Positions 11,710-24,950 of a DNA stretch of 64,000 nucleotides are shown here, piece by piece (the first letter of the stretch is position 1; each line of letters begins with the position of its first letter). The notes under the pieces are model-generated. The model was not told the origin of the DNA, did no database searches, and saw nothing but the letters and a program-made list of their open reading frames with translations. The translations under genes and the position numbers were made by a program. The DNA is taken from the NCBI RefSeq assembly GCF_040182565.1, contig NC_089873.1, positions 93,318,001-93,382,000 on the forward strand. Direction: 5' to 3'. Source of the DNA: Anser cygnoides (Eukaryota; Chordata; Aves; Anseriformes; Anatidae).

Positions 11710-14700
11710 GGTGTGCAAGGGCCAAAGTCTCCCTCTTCAGAGCAGATTTCTGTGGGAAGTTTGCAAAGACCTGTGATGTAACGCTGTATGCATGGCTGTT
11801 TGTTTTCTGGGATTCTTCAGCTACCCACTGACATGGGAATCTGACTTCGCTGCAGATTTAGCTTGAGAATTTAAGCTTTTGTGGTGTTGCTTAAGATTCC
11901 AGCTTTCCTGGTTGCACAGTACCTGATCTTTGTGTAACCCAGTGCTGTATTATCCTCCCCAGCCTACGCTCTGACAGCATTTAAAAGAGGCGTGAATTTT
12001 TGCTGTTCATCTCAGTGGGATGTGTAATGCCCCACACCTAAAATTCAGCTCACTAACTATTTTGCCTCTGCTCTTTTCAGCTAATAGAGCCAGCTAATAA
12101 GACTCTTTTACTGTATGTTCCCAACATAGGTTGCATGGCATGTTAGGGTCTCGGTATAATTGTTCGATGCACTCACAGGTACTGGAGGAGTGGGAGTGAA
12201 AGAATGGGCTAGGAATTTCAGCCTATTTAAGAAGTTGTTTTTGCCTAAGGAGAAGCAATATCACAACTGCTTCCCAAGGATCAAGCCACCTACATTGTTC
12301 TGATTTGATCTGACTGATGCAACACTTCAGATTCTGTCTTCCAAATTTGGTTTGCCTATTTTTCATATGCACTTCTGCAGCACATTGGTGACAGAAAATA
12401 GATCGTGCTGAAATTCTTATGTTTACTCCATTTCATATTAAAATAAAGACATAGCAGGTAACTAATTAGAGACCCTTTCTAAAAATATGCCTGGATGTCA
12501 TAAATGTCTCTGTTGCTTTCTACAAGGTCTTCTCCCAGAATTCAGGTCAAGACTCAGAGATGCTGTCTGCATTTCCCATACCATAAAAGTCTTTAGGTCC
12601 TTATTGCCATATTAGATTTCAGTCTTGACTTTGATTCCTGCAGGTGTAGTTGTAAATAGTGCTATGATACAATAAGACAATGATTACTGCAATCCCACAG
12701 ATGTTGTGTATGGGTGTTGTCTTGTTGCAATAACCAACATAAAACATAACAAACTCTATGAATATGCAATCTAGTCATACTCACTGTTAACACAGGACCC
12801 CACAGTCTTTTTGCAAGTGGAAGAAGGTCCAGTTTCCTATTTCCACCTAGCACTTTTTTAATGGAAATATTCAACCCAATAATCAATTGGGTTTTAAGTG
12901 TGTTAGGTTTCAGCATTACCACATCAGTTGCAGTAGTTTCCTAAGATGTGGAAATGTACACTTGCTTTCTAATTCAGTCTTTGTGTGTATGCAAGGAATT
13001 CTTAGATGTGCAATTCAGGGTAAAGAGTTAGAGTATACCACCTACATCAACCAGGAACTTGTTACTTTCAGGCAGTGTACACTGCTGAAATATGAAGTTT
13101 TCAGAGCACACCTAATTCATCTCCAGTTGACTTGTACCCTATGTAAATAAGGTGATTTTACTGCAGGAGGTTTTAAGAGATTAATTTGATTTCATCACCA
13201 TTGTAAGGATTTCTGAGGATATGCACAGACTGTATTCCTTATACATCACTTCTGATCACAATCTCTTTCCAGCAGAAAATGAATATGTATTTTATTATGT
13301 TACTTATATCATGATTTAGGTGATTGCGGATGCAAAGCATGCCTTTGCTTTTGTCTGTTCTTGCTAGGAAATTCCCTTTGTAATCAGATGCTTACTCTCA
13401 ATGACAGTAATGGCAGAAAAACAGCCCTTGACGTACAAGAAAGGACTAATGAAAAAGAACAGGTGAATGAATAGCTCTTTGGAGCAGAGCTGGGTTTGAG
13501 AAAAGGGATAAAGGAAGCTACAAAGCCAGGGCAAAGCAAGCATCCCACGCAGGATTTGGTGTCAACCTGGAGGTTGATGCTGCACTGTTTCACTCTTCCA
13601 GGCAATGTGTGCTTAGTTGCTCAAAGGGAACAAGTCTAGTCAAACGATCCTGCTCTCAGAATAGGGGCTTTTTGAGTCAAAGGTCTCAGAGAGTTTTATT
13701 TCATCTTAAAGGAAAAAACTCAAAGCAGGAACAATGCGGCTTCATCTTCTGATTCTTATAGTTGTTTCCAGATCCTAACAACCAATTCAATGTTTTCTAC
13801 CCATACTGAGCATCCTCAGGGTAAGAAACTGACTGACTCAGCCATACATCAACTTGCAATGTGTATATGCCTGCAATACAAGTCAGCAGACATTTGTTTT
13901 CTGTGCCATAAAAGACCAAGCAAACATATCATTATTATTACTATTATTTTTATTGTATTGTATTTTAGGCTGGTATTGGGGGGACTGTGAATATTTTTTC
14001 AAAGAAGGAACTGGCAAAGAAGATTAAGTGATCTAATAATTTGTAATAATGAGTACTGCATTTGTGAGTACTACAGAATGCTATATTCTGGCTTTTGGGA
14101 CCATGTATGCATTTTTATAGGGGAATAAATAAATAATCATTTGTGACTTCAAAATGTAACAGTCTTCGGGAGGGAAGGGGAGAGAAATGAATGTTGATTC
14201 AGAAGGGAACTACTGTTCCAATTTGCTATAATTTTAACAGGAAGAGATATGTTGAGTGCGTACAGGAGAACAATGTGTACTTAATACTTCAAGTTAAGTA
14301 CTGGTTTGATTTTTTTTTTTCCTCCTTATTCTTGGATCTGAGTATGAGCCATCCACAGAAATAATGAGTAATTATTGAAAGTTTTCCAAATTTCAGACCT
14401 TTTTTTTAAGGTAAGGAGAAGGAGCTTTAGTTTCTTGATGCATTTATATCTTGCTTCAGTTTTCAAAACTGGACGAACTTCACTGTGCAGTTCACTTCTG
14501 AACCATCACTGTAGAACCTGAACTATTACTATTCATATATAATTCATAATACTATTATAGGATCAATGGAAATACTTGGGAAGTAAAATGCAACTTAGTT
14601 TTTCAATGTCTGGCCTTACAGCAATAAAATAGGTTAATTTGAAAAGCTTTCCAGAGTTTTCAGGGAATCACTAATATTCTCTATTTTGATGAAAACCAGG

Positions 14701-16270
14701 TAGAATTATCCATAATGAAAATATGGTTGGAACTTTCATTGGATATGATAACTTGCTATTTTCTTTGGGTGTGAAAAGGGATTGTAAGTGTTTTACCTCC
14801 CTTACTGAGAGGCAATAATTCTCATGAAGAGTCAATGATATAGCTCACAAAGGGGAATTGAATCCTCTTCTGGTCTTTAATAATGATAGGTCATATTGTG
14901 CCCCTGGCTGTAAAGTGGATCTTCCCACATCAGGGGAATACTGCTGACGATTGATACTAGATTCAACTTCCAGCTGGTGTAGTAAGCTGCATAAGGAGTG
15001 AGTGCAATTGTAATTGTGTTCTAAAGGATTTCTGTGGCCTCTTGTAGGCATGGAAAACCCAACCAGTCATGAAGGGAATTTGTGGACTGTCAGAGTAAAT
15101 CCCAGTCTTGATACTTTGTCCTGAAATGTATTCCTAAAACAGACAGAAAATAATTTTATAGTCTCGGAAGATTATATTGTCACCTCTCTAGTTTACAGTA
15201 ACAAGACAAGTCTTTCAGTGAAGTCAATAACACAGGTTGAGTAGCAAATAACCATGCAGCCGCAGTAAGTCTTCTCCCCCACGAAAGAACCAGATTATAC
15301 TCAGATGAAGTAGAAAAGAGATTTCCTCAGAAAGACAAATGTCAAATGTAAAAACGTCTGGACCCTGGATGTTGGCATGGGAAGGTCATTTATAGGCACT
15401 GCAGCCACACTGCCTTACCAATGCTGCAGGTAGAGGAGCTCTGGGGTGTTGTTCCCTGGCTGCACATGGAACATACTGCAGGACAATGGCCTGGGCTGCA
15501 CCATCCCTTGACCACACTCTGCTTTCCAAGGTAAAAACATCTGGGTATCTGAGCTGGGAGAGAACCAGTAATTCCGGCAAAGGATCCTCTGATGTGAAGA
15601 AAAGTAGATAACTTTAGCAGGTGGATAGCACATCCACTGATGCCAGATTGCAAGAATCTGGAAGCATGTTAGCTACGGTTATTATTTGCACCATGGAAAA
15701 CTATTCCAATATAGAAAAAAAAAAGAAAAAAAAACAATTGAGCAGATACAAGAAGCTTCTACCACTGGTGGCTTTGTGTGGTTTATATTTTGCTGTTTAA
15801 CTAGTGCCTCATTGTAGGGCTGTTCTGTATTTTAGGAGGACATTGACGTTTTGTGGTTAAAGATTAGTTCACTGAATGGTTGCAGTTTCACATATGCTCC
15901 CCTCTTCAGAATTCCTTGTGGATGTTTTTTTTTTTTTTCTGCTTTTGATGAAAAAAGCACCTTTTTAATAGAGAAGTAGAAAGGAACTGGTAGATACAGC
16001 CTTAAGGTAATGTATTTATCCTTTTAGGATATAGACAGTGAGGGGAACATCTGTTGAAAGTACCACATACAAGCTGTTGAACAAGAAGATAGCAGTGGCA
16101 GTTTCTGAGGGGCAGTTATACTGAGGTTGTATGCCAGAAATAAAATGATTTTGTGGCACCCTTGCACAGAACTGAGAATCCCAGACACTGGCTAATACCT
16201 GGGTCTGTGGCTCTGTGCAGTTTTCCAAAGCACAAGGAAATCAGCAGAGATGTTTATCACAAAGCAAAAG
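11710..16270. other. Unique non-coding DNA
   Basis: No gene, RNA or clear repeat could be supported. A small (ATT)n patch lies at about 13930-13944. T- or A-rich runs lie near 14312, 15716 and 15926. An 8-bp stem-loop (GTACTTAA with TTAAGTAC) lies near 14277-14301. A stretch around 14870-15000 has weak resemblance to old sauropsid repeats, too weak to call. Confidence 0.55.
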
Positions 16271-16276
16271 AAAAAA

Positions 16277-16337
16277 GGCCAAATTCAGCACTTCTGTATA
16301 CTCCCTTTATCTCCGAGTAATTCCAGTTATGCCAGGG
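16277..16337. repeat. Degenerate old sauropsid repeat
   Basis: GGCCAAATTCAGCACTTCTG, then ATCTCCGAGTAATTCCAGTT, resembles the widespread reptile/bird repeat whose better copies read like 'ggccaaattctgctctcagttacacc ... gagtaactccagtt'. The match is from memory and the copy is divergent. Family and strand are not assigned. Confidence 0.4.
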
Positions 16338-16960
16338 GAAATATTCTTGTCATTATTATTAGTGGCAATATTTGACTCAAACTTTGGAAAGTAAGCTTAG
16401 TCTTTGACACAGTAAATATTCAGTTTTCTGTTTACCTTCTTCATGTTAATGTTTTAAAGTTTATGCCATAGTAAATAATAAATCGCACATTTTTATTAGA
16501 TTGAGTAGACACTTTTACATTCAGTTATTAGCTGTTTAGACATTGGTAAATGGGCTATTCTCAGGGATGCTGATGCTTGGATATTCCTTTTCTCTCCAAA
16601 TGCACATTCCAAATCACAAACCATTTCCCTTTTTTAAATCTTATTTTTTTCAGCAGTTTTTATTTGTGCCTGCATTTTTATAGTGTTTGTTTTTGTTGGG
16701 GATGGTATGCATAGATATTTTATTAATGTCCAGAAGCAGAATTCTTTATGATTCCTTATGATTCTTTCTCCCAGCCCTCAGATAAAGATCTATGAATTAG
16801 TACAAAGTAATATATAAGGAACTTTTTTTAGCGGCTTATGTGATCAGTACAGAGCTAGCACAGAGCATTCCAGAAAGTCTTGGCAGGACCCTGAAATGAT
16901 CATCACAGATGAGTAGCTGATTGCAGAGCTGAATCAATCTGTGATTACATTACAATATAA

Positions 16961-17009
16961 GGGCCAGTTTCTGCAAGCCCTTATTCATGCAAGCAATCCT
17001 AATGGAGGC
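16961..17009. repeat. Degenerate old sauropsid repeat
   Basis: GGGCCAGTTTCTGCAAGCCC then TTATTCATGCAAGCAATCCT resembles the 'ggccagattctgcaaacccttactcatgcaagtagtcc' type of ancient interspersed repeat of sauropsids. It lies about 620 bp from a similar relic at 16277 and about 640 bp from another at 17651. They may be pieces of one broken insertion or independent copies. Confidence 0.4.
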
Positions 17010-17650
17010 AAAGCTAAGAAAAAGAAAGCTGAAATCATCAAATTCCTTTCAAGCATAAAAATCATCCTCAGGAGTGAGGGGGTTAATGCCTTGACGACTG
17101 CCTTTCCTCCCACATTTTCCATCAGCAGTATACAATGTGAAATGAAGAGAATTATGTTAATAGTTGCTAATGGCTTAAATAAAAGAAACCCCTGCAAAGT
17201 CCAGTCCATCTCCCCCTCGCCTGAATGTAGTTATTGCTGACTCATTCTGCAATTGAGAGAGATTTCTTCCAGTAATCTGTTTAACTTTGACAGACTTGTG
17301 AAAACATCCTTAACCAAGAGTGGCTTCTACAGATGAATAGTTTACGGCATACCCATCTGAAGCTTTCACTTGAAAACACAGTGTATTCTGCTATTACATG
17401 TTGAGTTTCATAAAAAGCGTAATTGTAATTAGTCCTGTTTCTATAGCTATCCATAGCCCAGTGTAACAATATGGAAACCGGCCATGATGTGTTCAAAAGA
17501 CAGAGGAATATATGATAAAAACAAAGTCAGAAGAAAGCGTAGTGTGTTGGGTAACATGTGTCCAGAAGTGCTTATTCCATGATTCTGAGAAGCACTTAAG
17601 AAACTGTACTGACATTTAAACTGTGTGTTTAATAAAGCCTGTCACTATGC
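17010..17650. other. Unique sequence between repeat relics
   Basis: No gene seen. The interval 17100-17215 has an even, non-repetitive composition with AATTATGTTAATAGTTGCTA and TTAAATAAAAG words, as in some conserved non-coding elements, but nothing decisive. Confidence 0.45.
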
Positions 17651-17800
17651 AAAGCATTTAAGCATATGTTGAACTTCAAAGGTGAGGTCAGGTTGTACTG
17701 ATGTTAATGGAAAAAGTGCATCGCAAATGATTAGCATGAGGCAAATATGGGCTGATGCAAAGCCCACTGATATCCAAGGAGCTGATATCCATTGGACCCT
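17651..17800. repeat. Degenerate old sauropsid repeat
   Basis: GCAAAGCATTTAAGCATATG then TTGAACTTCAAAGGTGAGGT, with GATGCAAAGCCCACTGATAT and GATATCCATTGGACCC further on, resembles the ancient repeat type rich in 'aagcacgtgcttaagttaagcatg' and 'cattgaagtcaatgg' words. Recognition is from memory, and borders are approximate. Confidence 0.4.
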
Positions 17801-17809
17801 TATTTAGAG

Positions 17810-19550
17810 AGTTTGCTAAGATGGGGTCTCAATTGCTCATTCCACAGTGTGTTAATGCACCCCTAACATAAATGCTCAGGTGAAAGACTTACTGGGGATG
17901 CAGCCTCTATCCTATCTAACTTTAGATTTTAGGCAAAGACTGGAGAAAGTTTTGAAGCACATTCAACCAGAATTATCTGTCATTTCCCCTCCTTTGTTGG
18001 TCCTACAGAGTAAGGAGTCTTGTTTTTCCCCAGGTTCTCTGCAATACAGGAGACTGTCTCCAGGTGCCCCCAACTACTGCTGCCAACAAGCTTGTCATGC
18101 AGAGTTAAAGGAGAACAGGGACATTTCAATTTCAGGAGCATCCATGGGGTACATGAAAAGCACTGAGCAATCAGGAGATGGAAGATGGATGTAGGAAGAG
18201 CAGGTTAGATTAAAATTTGTACTTTTTATTGATAGAATCCATATATACAAGTATGGAAAGATTCGATTTCAGATGTTAAGGATGTTACTTCATTTATCCC
18301 AGACATAACAGAGTTGCCAATGAGTACAAGGAAGTATATGGCTCTTGGATTTTCCAGGGCCTTTCCATTTAGAATCAGGTAAGAAAAGATTCACATTAGA
18401 TACTGGTTCCAGGGTATGAGGGGAATGTGTGTATTTAGGGACTTGCACAACGAATATACCTAGGCTATATGTTGTCTCACTATTGGTACTGCAAGCCTTA
18501 AGATGGAGACATCACATAGCTTCCAGTCTGCTTTTCAATGAGGCTTTAAAACAGGCCTTTGATTATGCATGTATTGAAGGCTTGTTGCTGGATATGGCAG
18601 GAACTACAGGAGATTCAGGGATGCAAAGCAATGGCATAGATGTTTTTTGGACCAGACTACAGAGAGTTAAACAACAGTTATACATTTAAAGTGATTTCAG
18701 ACTGGAATGTTGCAAATCCTGATGTTTCTCTTGCACATAGTGACAGATATGAGATGCACAGACTGATACAAAGCCATGCAGCCTGGCTAGGGTTTGGCAG
18801 TTTCAGGACTGAGTTCATACATGATTTTGCATTTCTGTTCAAATACGTTATCCTAAAGCTTTAGGCATTCCTTAAAAGAGCTACAGTGAATGGAACCATG
18901 TATTTCCATAGGACCCATGGCCTTATGGGAGATCCAGCTGTGTAGCCTGTCTATCATGGAGGAGATTCTGTTATGAGTGGGGAGAAAAGGCAGAAAGCTC
19001 ATTTGGGAAAATGTCATAAAGATAGGCTGTTCCTTAGGCTTGCATAATTTTCTGTCATTGACTGGTGAGAAGAGGGCATTCAAGCAAAGATGTCTTGGAG
19101 TGTTGTTTGATCAAATGTAGTCATCTTGGCCCAGGAAATTCATTCAGATGTTAATAAAAATGGAAAACTGTGATATGACACTTGCTGGATAGTAGGGAGT
19201 CTTTTGTCTTCCTTCCTGCAATTTACCCTACTTCATTTCTGAGGCCCATATAACAATGTGGATAGATGTCTATTATCACAGGACCTGGATTTGTATGCCT
19301 TGTGCAATGGTAGGAGGAAAAATAATATAAAAGCAACAACCTGATGAAAGCCATTGTAACAATAGCCATTCTTTCTGAAGTGCTACATCCTAAACTGATT
19401 TTCACCAAATATTTAAGTTGTGCATCTCTGTGTCTAAGTAAGAGACATGATCTTGTTTACTGTATACTTTCATCTGCTCATACAGCTTGAAACACCACAA
19501 AACACATCTGAGTTCTAACACGTAAATCTGATGTATACTGTGTAGAGAGG
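17810..19550. other. Unique non-coding DNA
   Basis: The longest frame is 104 codons (17880-18194, plus strand). It has no recognisable domain, no signal peptide and a patchy, translation-of-noise composition, so I do not call it a gene. No repeats or promoters could be supported. Confidence 0.55.
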
Positions 19551-19553
19551 AGA

Positions 19554-19620
19554 CCCCCCCCCCCCAACAAAAAAAAAACAAAAACAAAACAACCACACAC
19601 CAAACCCCAAACCCAGACAC
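19554..19620. repeat. C12 run plus A/C-rich low-complexity tract
   Basis: Twelve C residues (19554-19565) run into about 55 bp made almost only of A and C. The strand asymmetry creates a false frame on the minus strand (19402-19662) with runs of F and G. It is prone to sequencing error. Confidence 0.9.
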
Positions 19621-19629
19621 CTTCGGCTT

Positions 19630-22600
19630 CAAATAATCCTGAAATTTCTTCTTTGATTTCACCTCTGGAAAAAAAAAGGATGTGCAGCTGAAAGCTGGGC
19701 TGAAAAGAGAGAGGGATGGGGAGGGGGGGAAATATGCTCCTAAAATGTTTTGAAGGATAGAAATTATCTGCTTTTTGTGAGCTGTGTGCTATAAATTCAG
19801 TCTGGGCATTTGTTACCCAAATTACCTCTTCCTTTTATCTAACATAAAAAACAGTCACACTCTTAACTAATGTTTCATTTTTGTGTGTAGATGCAATATC
19901 AGATGCTTAATTAGGCCAATAATTATTCATGCATTAGTGTGAACTTTTTGAAGTATAATGGTAACTTGTTAAATGTATAATTATTACCATGGATAATTAG
20001 CAACCTTTTTTTTTTTTTTTTTTATGTGCATCACTGGTCCTCTAGAAAAAAAAACAACATTTGCAATACTGAATAGTGGAATTTTACACATATCCTCATG
20101 TTTTAATTTTAATATTAATAACTATCACATCTTCTCACACAATTTAGTTAAGATTGAAGACTTGACCTTGCTCAGGTAAAAGTCCCAATGTACTGTAGTC
20201 TTGGATACTTAGTTGTGCTCTACATTTCTAAGAAGCTGGTATTTCCTGCTACTTTAATGTCTTTCTGTTGTTTTTGCAGCAGAAAAATTGCATCCTTTGT
20301 GTCATTGTTATGAAAACCTTTAAGTCTCCTTTGACGCAACTTTTTTTTTTTTGCTTTGGAAATTCAAATAGCAAGCATTTGATTCCACAGCTGAAATTAT
20401 TCTCTGTGAGGAAGCTTATTTTTAAAGCTCTAAGTATGATGCATGTTTTCCATTTCACTTCAGAAATTTGAATGACAAAATATTTCAGCAAACTTGAAGA
20501 TAAAATGTTCATTCCTGCTAAACACTTTGGATATACTTCTCTAGTCTGACCTATTTTTTTTATTGTTATGTATGAATAATATGTTGCATATAAATTTTTG
20601 TGTGTATTTGCATGTATATAGGTATTTATTTGTGTGTGCTCCCTATATATGAATTTTATGTGCACACACATCGTTTAATATAACATTAAATACAGAAACA
20701 TATGGGGTATGACATTGTGACTATTATGGCTTCACTAATACTTACTCTGAAGTCAAGCACTTCAGAAGCTAAGGTACATCATGTAATCATAACTCTGGTC
20801 CCATGTAATTTATAATCTTTAACGGGGTGATCACCCATTACTTCTCAAATAACGTATCCATGTGTAGCTTTATCTATAGGCTTAGAAGCTGAAGTTCTTT
20901 AAAAAGAGGTGTTTCTCCAATCCCTTCCCTAGAAGCTTCATCTTATGTTGCTGGAAGTCAATGAAAGGATTCTTATTGACTTCCATGATGCAGCTTGTGG
21001 AGCTGTACTCCCTGAGCTATTCCATCCTCTGTGAAAATGTAAATTAACTATGGTACTTCAAACACTGAATTTTCAGACTTTCACTTCATTGTTTCACACG
21101 TATAGTAACATTTGCAAGACTTTTATACTGAACTGTTTATTCTATTTTTAATTAAAAATTGCTTATGAAAAACATTTACTGTAACTATCAATACATTCTT
21201 TTCTGTTGCTCCAAAATATTTCTGTTCTTGACTTTATGTTATATTCTTGACTTTACACATAGTAAGGGGTCAAGCTCAAAATATATGCTATCATTTTTTT
21301 TGAAGAAAAATAGTTTTTTGATTAAATATTTAATATAACATTTCTGAGGACAATTTTTATTTCCATTAAAAAAATAAAACAGAATTACAAATGGTGCTAA
21401 ACACAAATATTTTAATTGAACTGCTTCACCTTGGTACTTACCAGAAGGGTTAAATTAATCCTTTTACATACACTATACTTTTCTCTGGGCTTATCTTCAT
21501 ATTCAGACTGTATTTTCATATTGTGTTTCACTGCATCACAAAAGGAATATATATCGCATCAAAAATGGAACATCCAGTCAGAGCAGCCCCAATGTTTCAA
21601 TCTACCTAGATCTGAGAAACAGTTTGGACCCTTAGACAAAACACCAATTATAAATTTTGGATCCTGTTTCAAATTTGGATTACTGATTTTAATGAAATTT
21701 AATGGACTTGAGAGATGGCATCTAGATTATAGTTCTTCCCTAACCAAGTTACAAAACAGATGAAAAGAAATAAACCAAAAGAGAATGATCAAGAAGAGCA
21801 TTTAAAAGCTAAATAGTTCCCTGCTGTATTAGAGTGGCAATAACCTTTTGTTGTCTTGATTTACCGCTTTGTAAATTGGGAATATCATGGCTTTTTCTGA
21901 TGTTTACATAGCACTTAACAGATAATTAGGATTGCCTACATGCTAAGTATTTCAGCCATACGTGGTATTTTAATGACAATATCCAGACCTGCATATCAAA
22001 GCAGTATAAGACCATAGTTTTTGCATACTTCATCTAGAACAAGAAATGATGTTTTCTTCATTTTTCCCATAACCCATTTCCTGTCTTCTGCTTGGACCGT
22101 ATGAAGTTGAAGGAGCTGCTACATGGAGCTATAGTGTAAGGGAGGTTTGGAGTATAAAGCTATCCTAGCGTAACTTCTTTCTCTAACAACTGAATATAGA
22201 ACCTGAAAGTTAGCACATTCAGTTCATTAGGAGGATTGTCAGTATCCCTAGTAAAGACTGGTCCAGACAAGAAACTTGTTGAGTCTGTTGTTCCTTTGAT
22301 CTCCATTTGCATAGCTTGTCCGATAAAACTAAAATCATCTTTCTAAAAGTAGCAGGGCTGGAATGCGAAATGCTGTGTGTAACTGTTGGACTGTTATTTC
22401 CCTCTTTTTTACTTTTTCATAATGATGATGTATAAGAAAAGACATAATAGAACTTTTATCTATTAACTTTTAACTCTTTCAGTCTTGCATGTTCTTTGTC
22501 AGACTGGGTCCTCTGAAAGGCATCATATCTTAGGAGATCCCATTCATGCTAACTTGATCGGAAGTACATACCTACATCACCATGCTTTACTCAAGTTAAT

Positions 22601-22975
22601 ATACGCTGCCTCTTGGGAAGCCTTGTTAATTTGGGTTCAGCACTAACTTTAATTAAATGGCTTCTAATTTAATTTCTAATGGCTGGCTCATATCTGGCTC
22701 ATATCCTCATTCACAGGAAGAATGAAACTTGTCTACCCACAATGGTATGACAAATCTCCATAGTTATCACTGAAGTTCTTTACAGAGTTGCTTTAACTTG
22801 ACAGTATGACCGTAATGGCCAGGCTTACTAGGAGCCATGTGAATGTCATATTAGTATTTGCCATCAGATGTTCTAGAGAGTCAGGGAAATGTACATTAAA
22901 ACATTATATCTTTTAATAATAAATGTGAAAGCAAATGCTTTATCTGTTTCATTGCTTACCTGCAGAAAGTTACCA
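19630..22975. other. Unique AT-rich non-coding DNA
   Basis: Holds an 18-nt T run at 20006-20023 and a TAAT-dense block at 19891-20000. A 10-bp stem-loop at 20953-20984 pairs GGAAGTCAAT with ATTGACTTCC and may be a relic of a palindromic old repeat. A tandem 11-bp duplication (CTGGCTCATAT twice) lies at 22683-22704. No gene could be supported. Confidence 0.55.
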
Positions 22976-22981
22976 CAACAG

Positions 22982-22996
22982 AAAAAAAAAAAAAAA
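22982..22996. repeat. 15-nt poly-A tract
   Basis: A15 followed by GAAACTACTGAGC. The upstream sequence shows no processed-pseudogene or LINE similarity that I can recognise. Confidence 0.9.
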
Positions 22997-22999
22997 GAA

Positions 23000-24950
23000 A
23001 CTACTGAGCAAATAATATAAACAACATATAAGAAAAACAGACAACAGTATCATAAAGCTAATCAGTAATGTATATTCATTTGGACTGAAAATGATGTAAG
23101 CTTCCTTTTAATTTCTTGCAGTTATAATTTCTTTTCCTTTTAAAAATAGTGATGCGAGCAATCAACGCCTGCCAAAAGTGAATGATGTGTCAGCTTACTG
23201 TAAATTCCTTGTCAAGTCTGGGCAAGTGCAAAAATGTTAAATGTAACATTAATTGATTAATTTAACATACCAGAAAAGCTAAACTGTTCCATATGATGAA
23301 AATTCTCATTTTATGCCATGTTTAGAAAACATTTTTCAAGTACAAATACTTTACTACTGATCAATGACAATGCAATGGAGATGAATTTCATATTAATTCT
23401 CCATTGCTGCAAATTATTTTAATTACTTTTGCAAAGGGTTGCTGTCACAATCAGCAGAGGTTAACAGATCATCTGGGAACATTTATTTTGCCAATTTATC
23501 CATTCTTGAAATGCCGATATTAAATTATTTTATTTTTTGTTACAAATACTATGTATATATAGGATAACTTGTGACCTCAGTCTTCATGATTTAATACATT
23601 TATTCTGGCTACTAAAGCTAAACTGAATATTAATGCAACTTTTCTATTACTTTCATCTGAAGTCTTTTGTAAAAAATATATGATTGTGTTGTAGCACCAG
23701 ACCATATTTATGTAATGAGAAAGCATAATGTGCTCAATAAATATTGAAGTTCTTGGCCTCCCACTGAGCATTTGATATTGAAGCGTATCTAGTTACAGAC
23801 TTTGAAAATGATGCCCCTTTTCATTCTGGGTTGAATTTGCACCTTTGCTACAGTAATTTCACTTTGCATCTCTGCACATAATTATTGTGAAGCTGATTCA
23901 GTAGGGGAACAATAAAGAGAGATATAGAGAGAGTTCTGCCTGAACAGCAGGTAGTGTTGTATCATTTTAATGAAACTTGAAAGTTTGAGGGACTAAACCA
24001 GTAAACATTCCAAAATGTCCAAAGCAGGAATTCAGGCAGTTGTTTCCTGGTACTCTGCTATCCTCACAGTATCTGGATGTAAATTTCTGTGAAGTGAATT
24101 AACCAATAGCACTGTAAGGGAGAGCAGACCTTTGGCATTTGTCCCTTCCACAGCAGAATAAATAATTCTGTTTTAAGCATCTATCACCTGTAGCTACCAA
24201 GAGCTTAGATGCTTATACAGGTGATACCTGAGTAAGGAAAGCCAACTAGGGTGTGAGGTGGGCTTATATCCTCCTAACGCTAAACTCAGTATAATTTCCT
24301 TCCTTTTTTTCACTTCCTTAACTTTGAATTAGCTCTCAAGGCAAATGGAATCAGGAAGGGGACTGGCTCTCCATTCTGAACTGAATCATTGTAATTTAAG
24401 TCATAAGTAGTTATAATCTTTTACTCTGAGAATGTGTGTATAATTATAGTGCTCGTGTTAGAGCTGATATGCCCTCAAAAGATGAATATTTTGCACTGGG
24501 ATGGTGAGCACCTTAGGCAGACATTCACAATCTGAACGGATCCCTAGTCCCTTTGATAACGTTGCAGTACAGGAACTTTGAGTATACACTTGTGCAGCAT
24601 CACTCCTAGATTTGAGAGGATGGTGGTTGTCCTTCAGAGGACATTTCACATTGTGCTGGTGTCTTCTGAAAGCATTCTGTGTGGTCTGTGCCCACAGGAG
24701 AGAGTCAGACCTCAGACAGAATCCTACTGAGAGAGTCATTGACATAACGCAACTTGTTTCAATTTGATGAAATTTTCTTTCTCATTGATGAAATTTTGAC
24801 CCCTTTAAAACCAATGGGTGTACTGCTGTTGTCTTTCAGCGTGGATGGTGTTTAGCCCCTGAATCTGCAATAAGTGCTTGAGCTCAGAAACAAATATGAG
24901 AGCTGACTATTCTGCAGAAGTTAGTAGGCACGTGGGATTAGTCTTTTTTA
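23000..24950. other. Unique non-coding DNA with structured spots
   Basis: Contains a TAAT-rich candidate conserved block (23150-23540) and the interleaved inverted repeats at 24174-24226. No coding sequence could be supported. A weak old-repeat resemblance (GAAATTTTGACCCCTTTAAA then ACCAATGGG) lies at about 24788-24816. Confidence 0.5.
24174..24226. repeat. Two interleaved inverted repeats (A-B-A'-B')
   Basis: Arm A, TAAGCATCTA (24174-24183), is perfectly complementary to A', TAGATGCTTA (24206-24215). Arm B, TATCACCTGTA (24182-24192), is perfectly complementary to B', TACAGGTGATA (24216-24226). A and B overlap by two bases, and A' and B' are directly adjacent. The order A-B-A'-B' is that of an H-type pseudoknot, not of nested hairpins. 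As DNA, the second half is a rotated reverse complement of the first. Function unknown. Confidence 0.85.
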
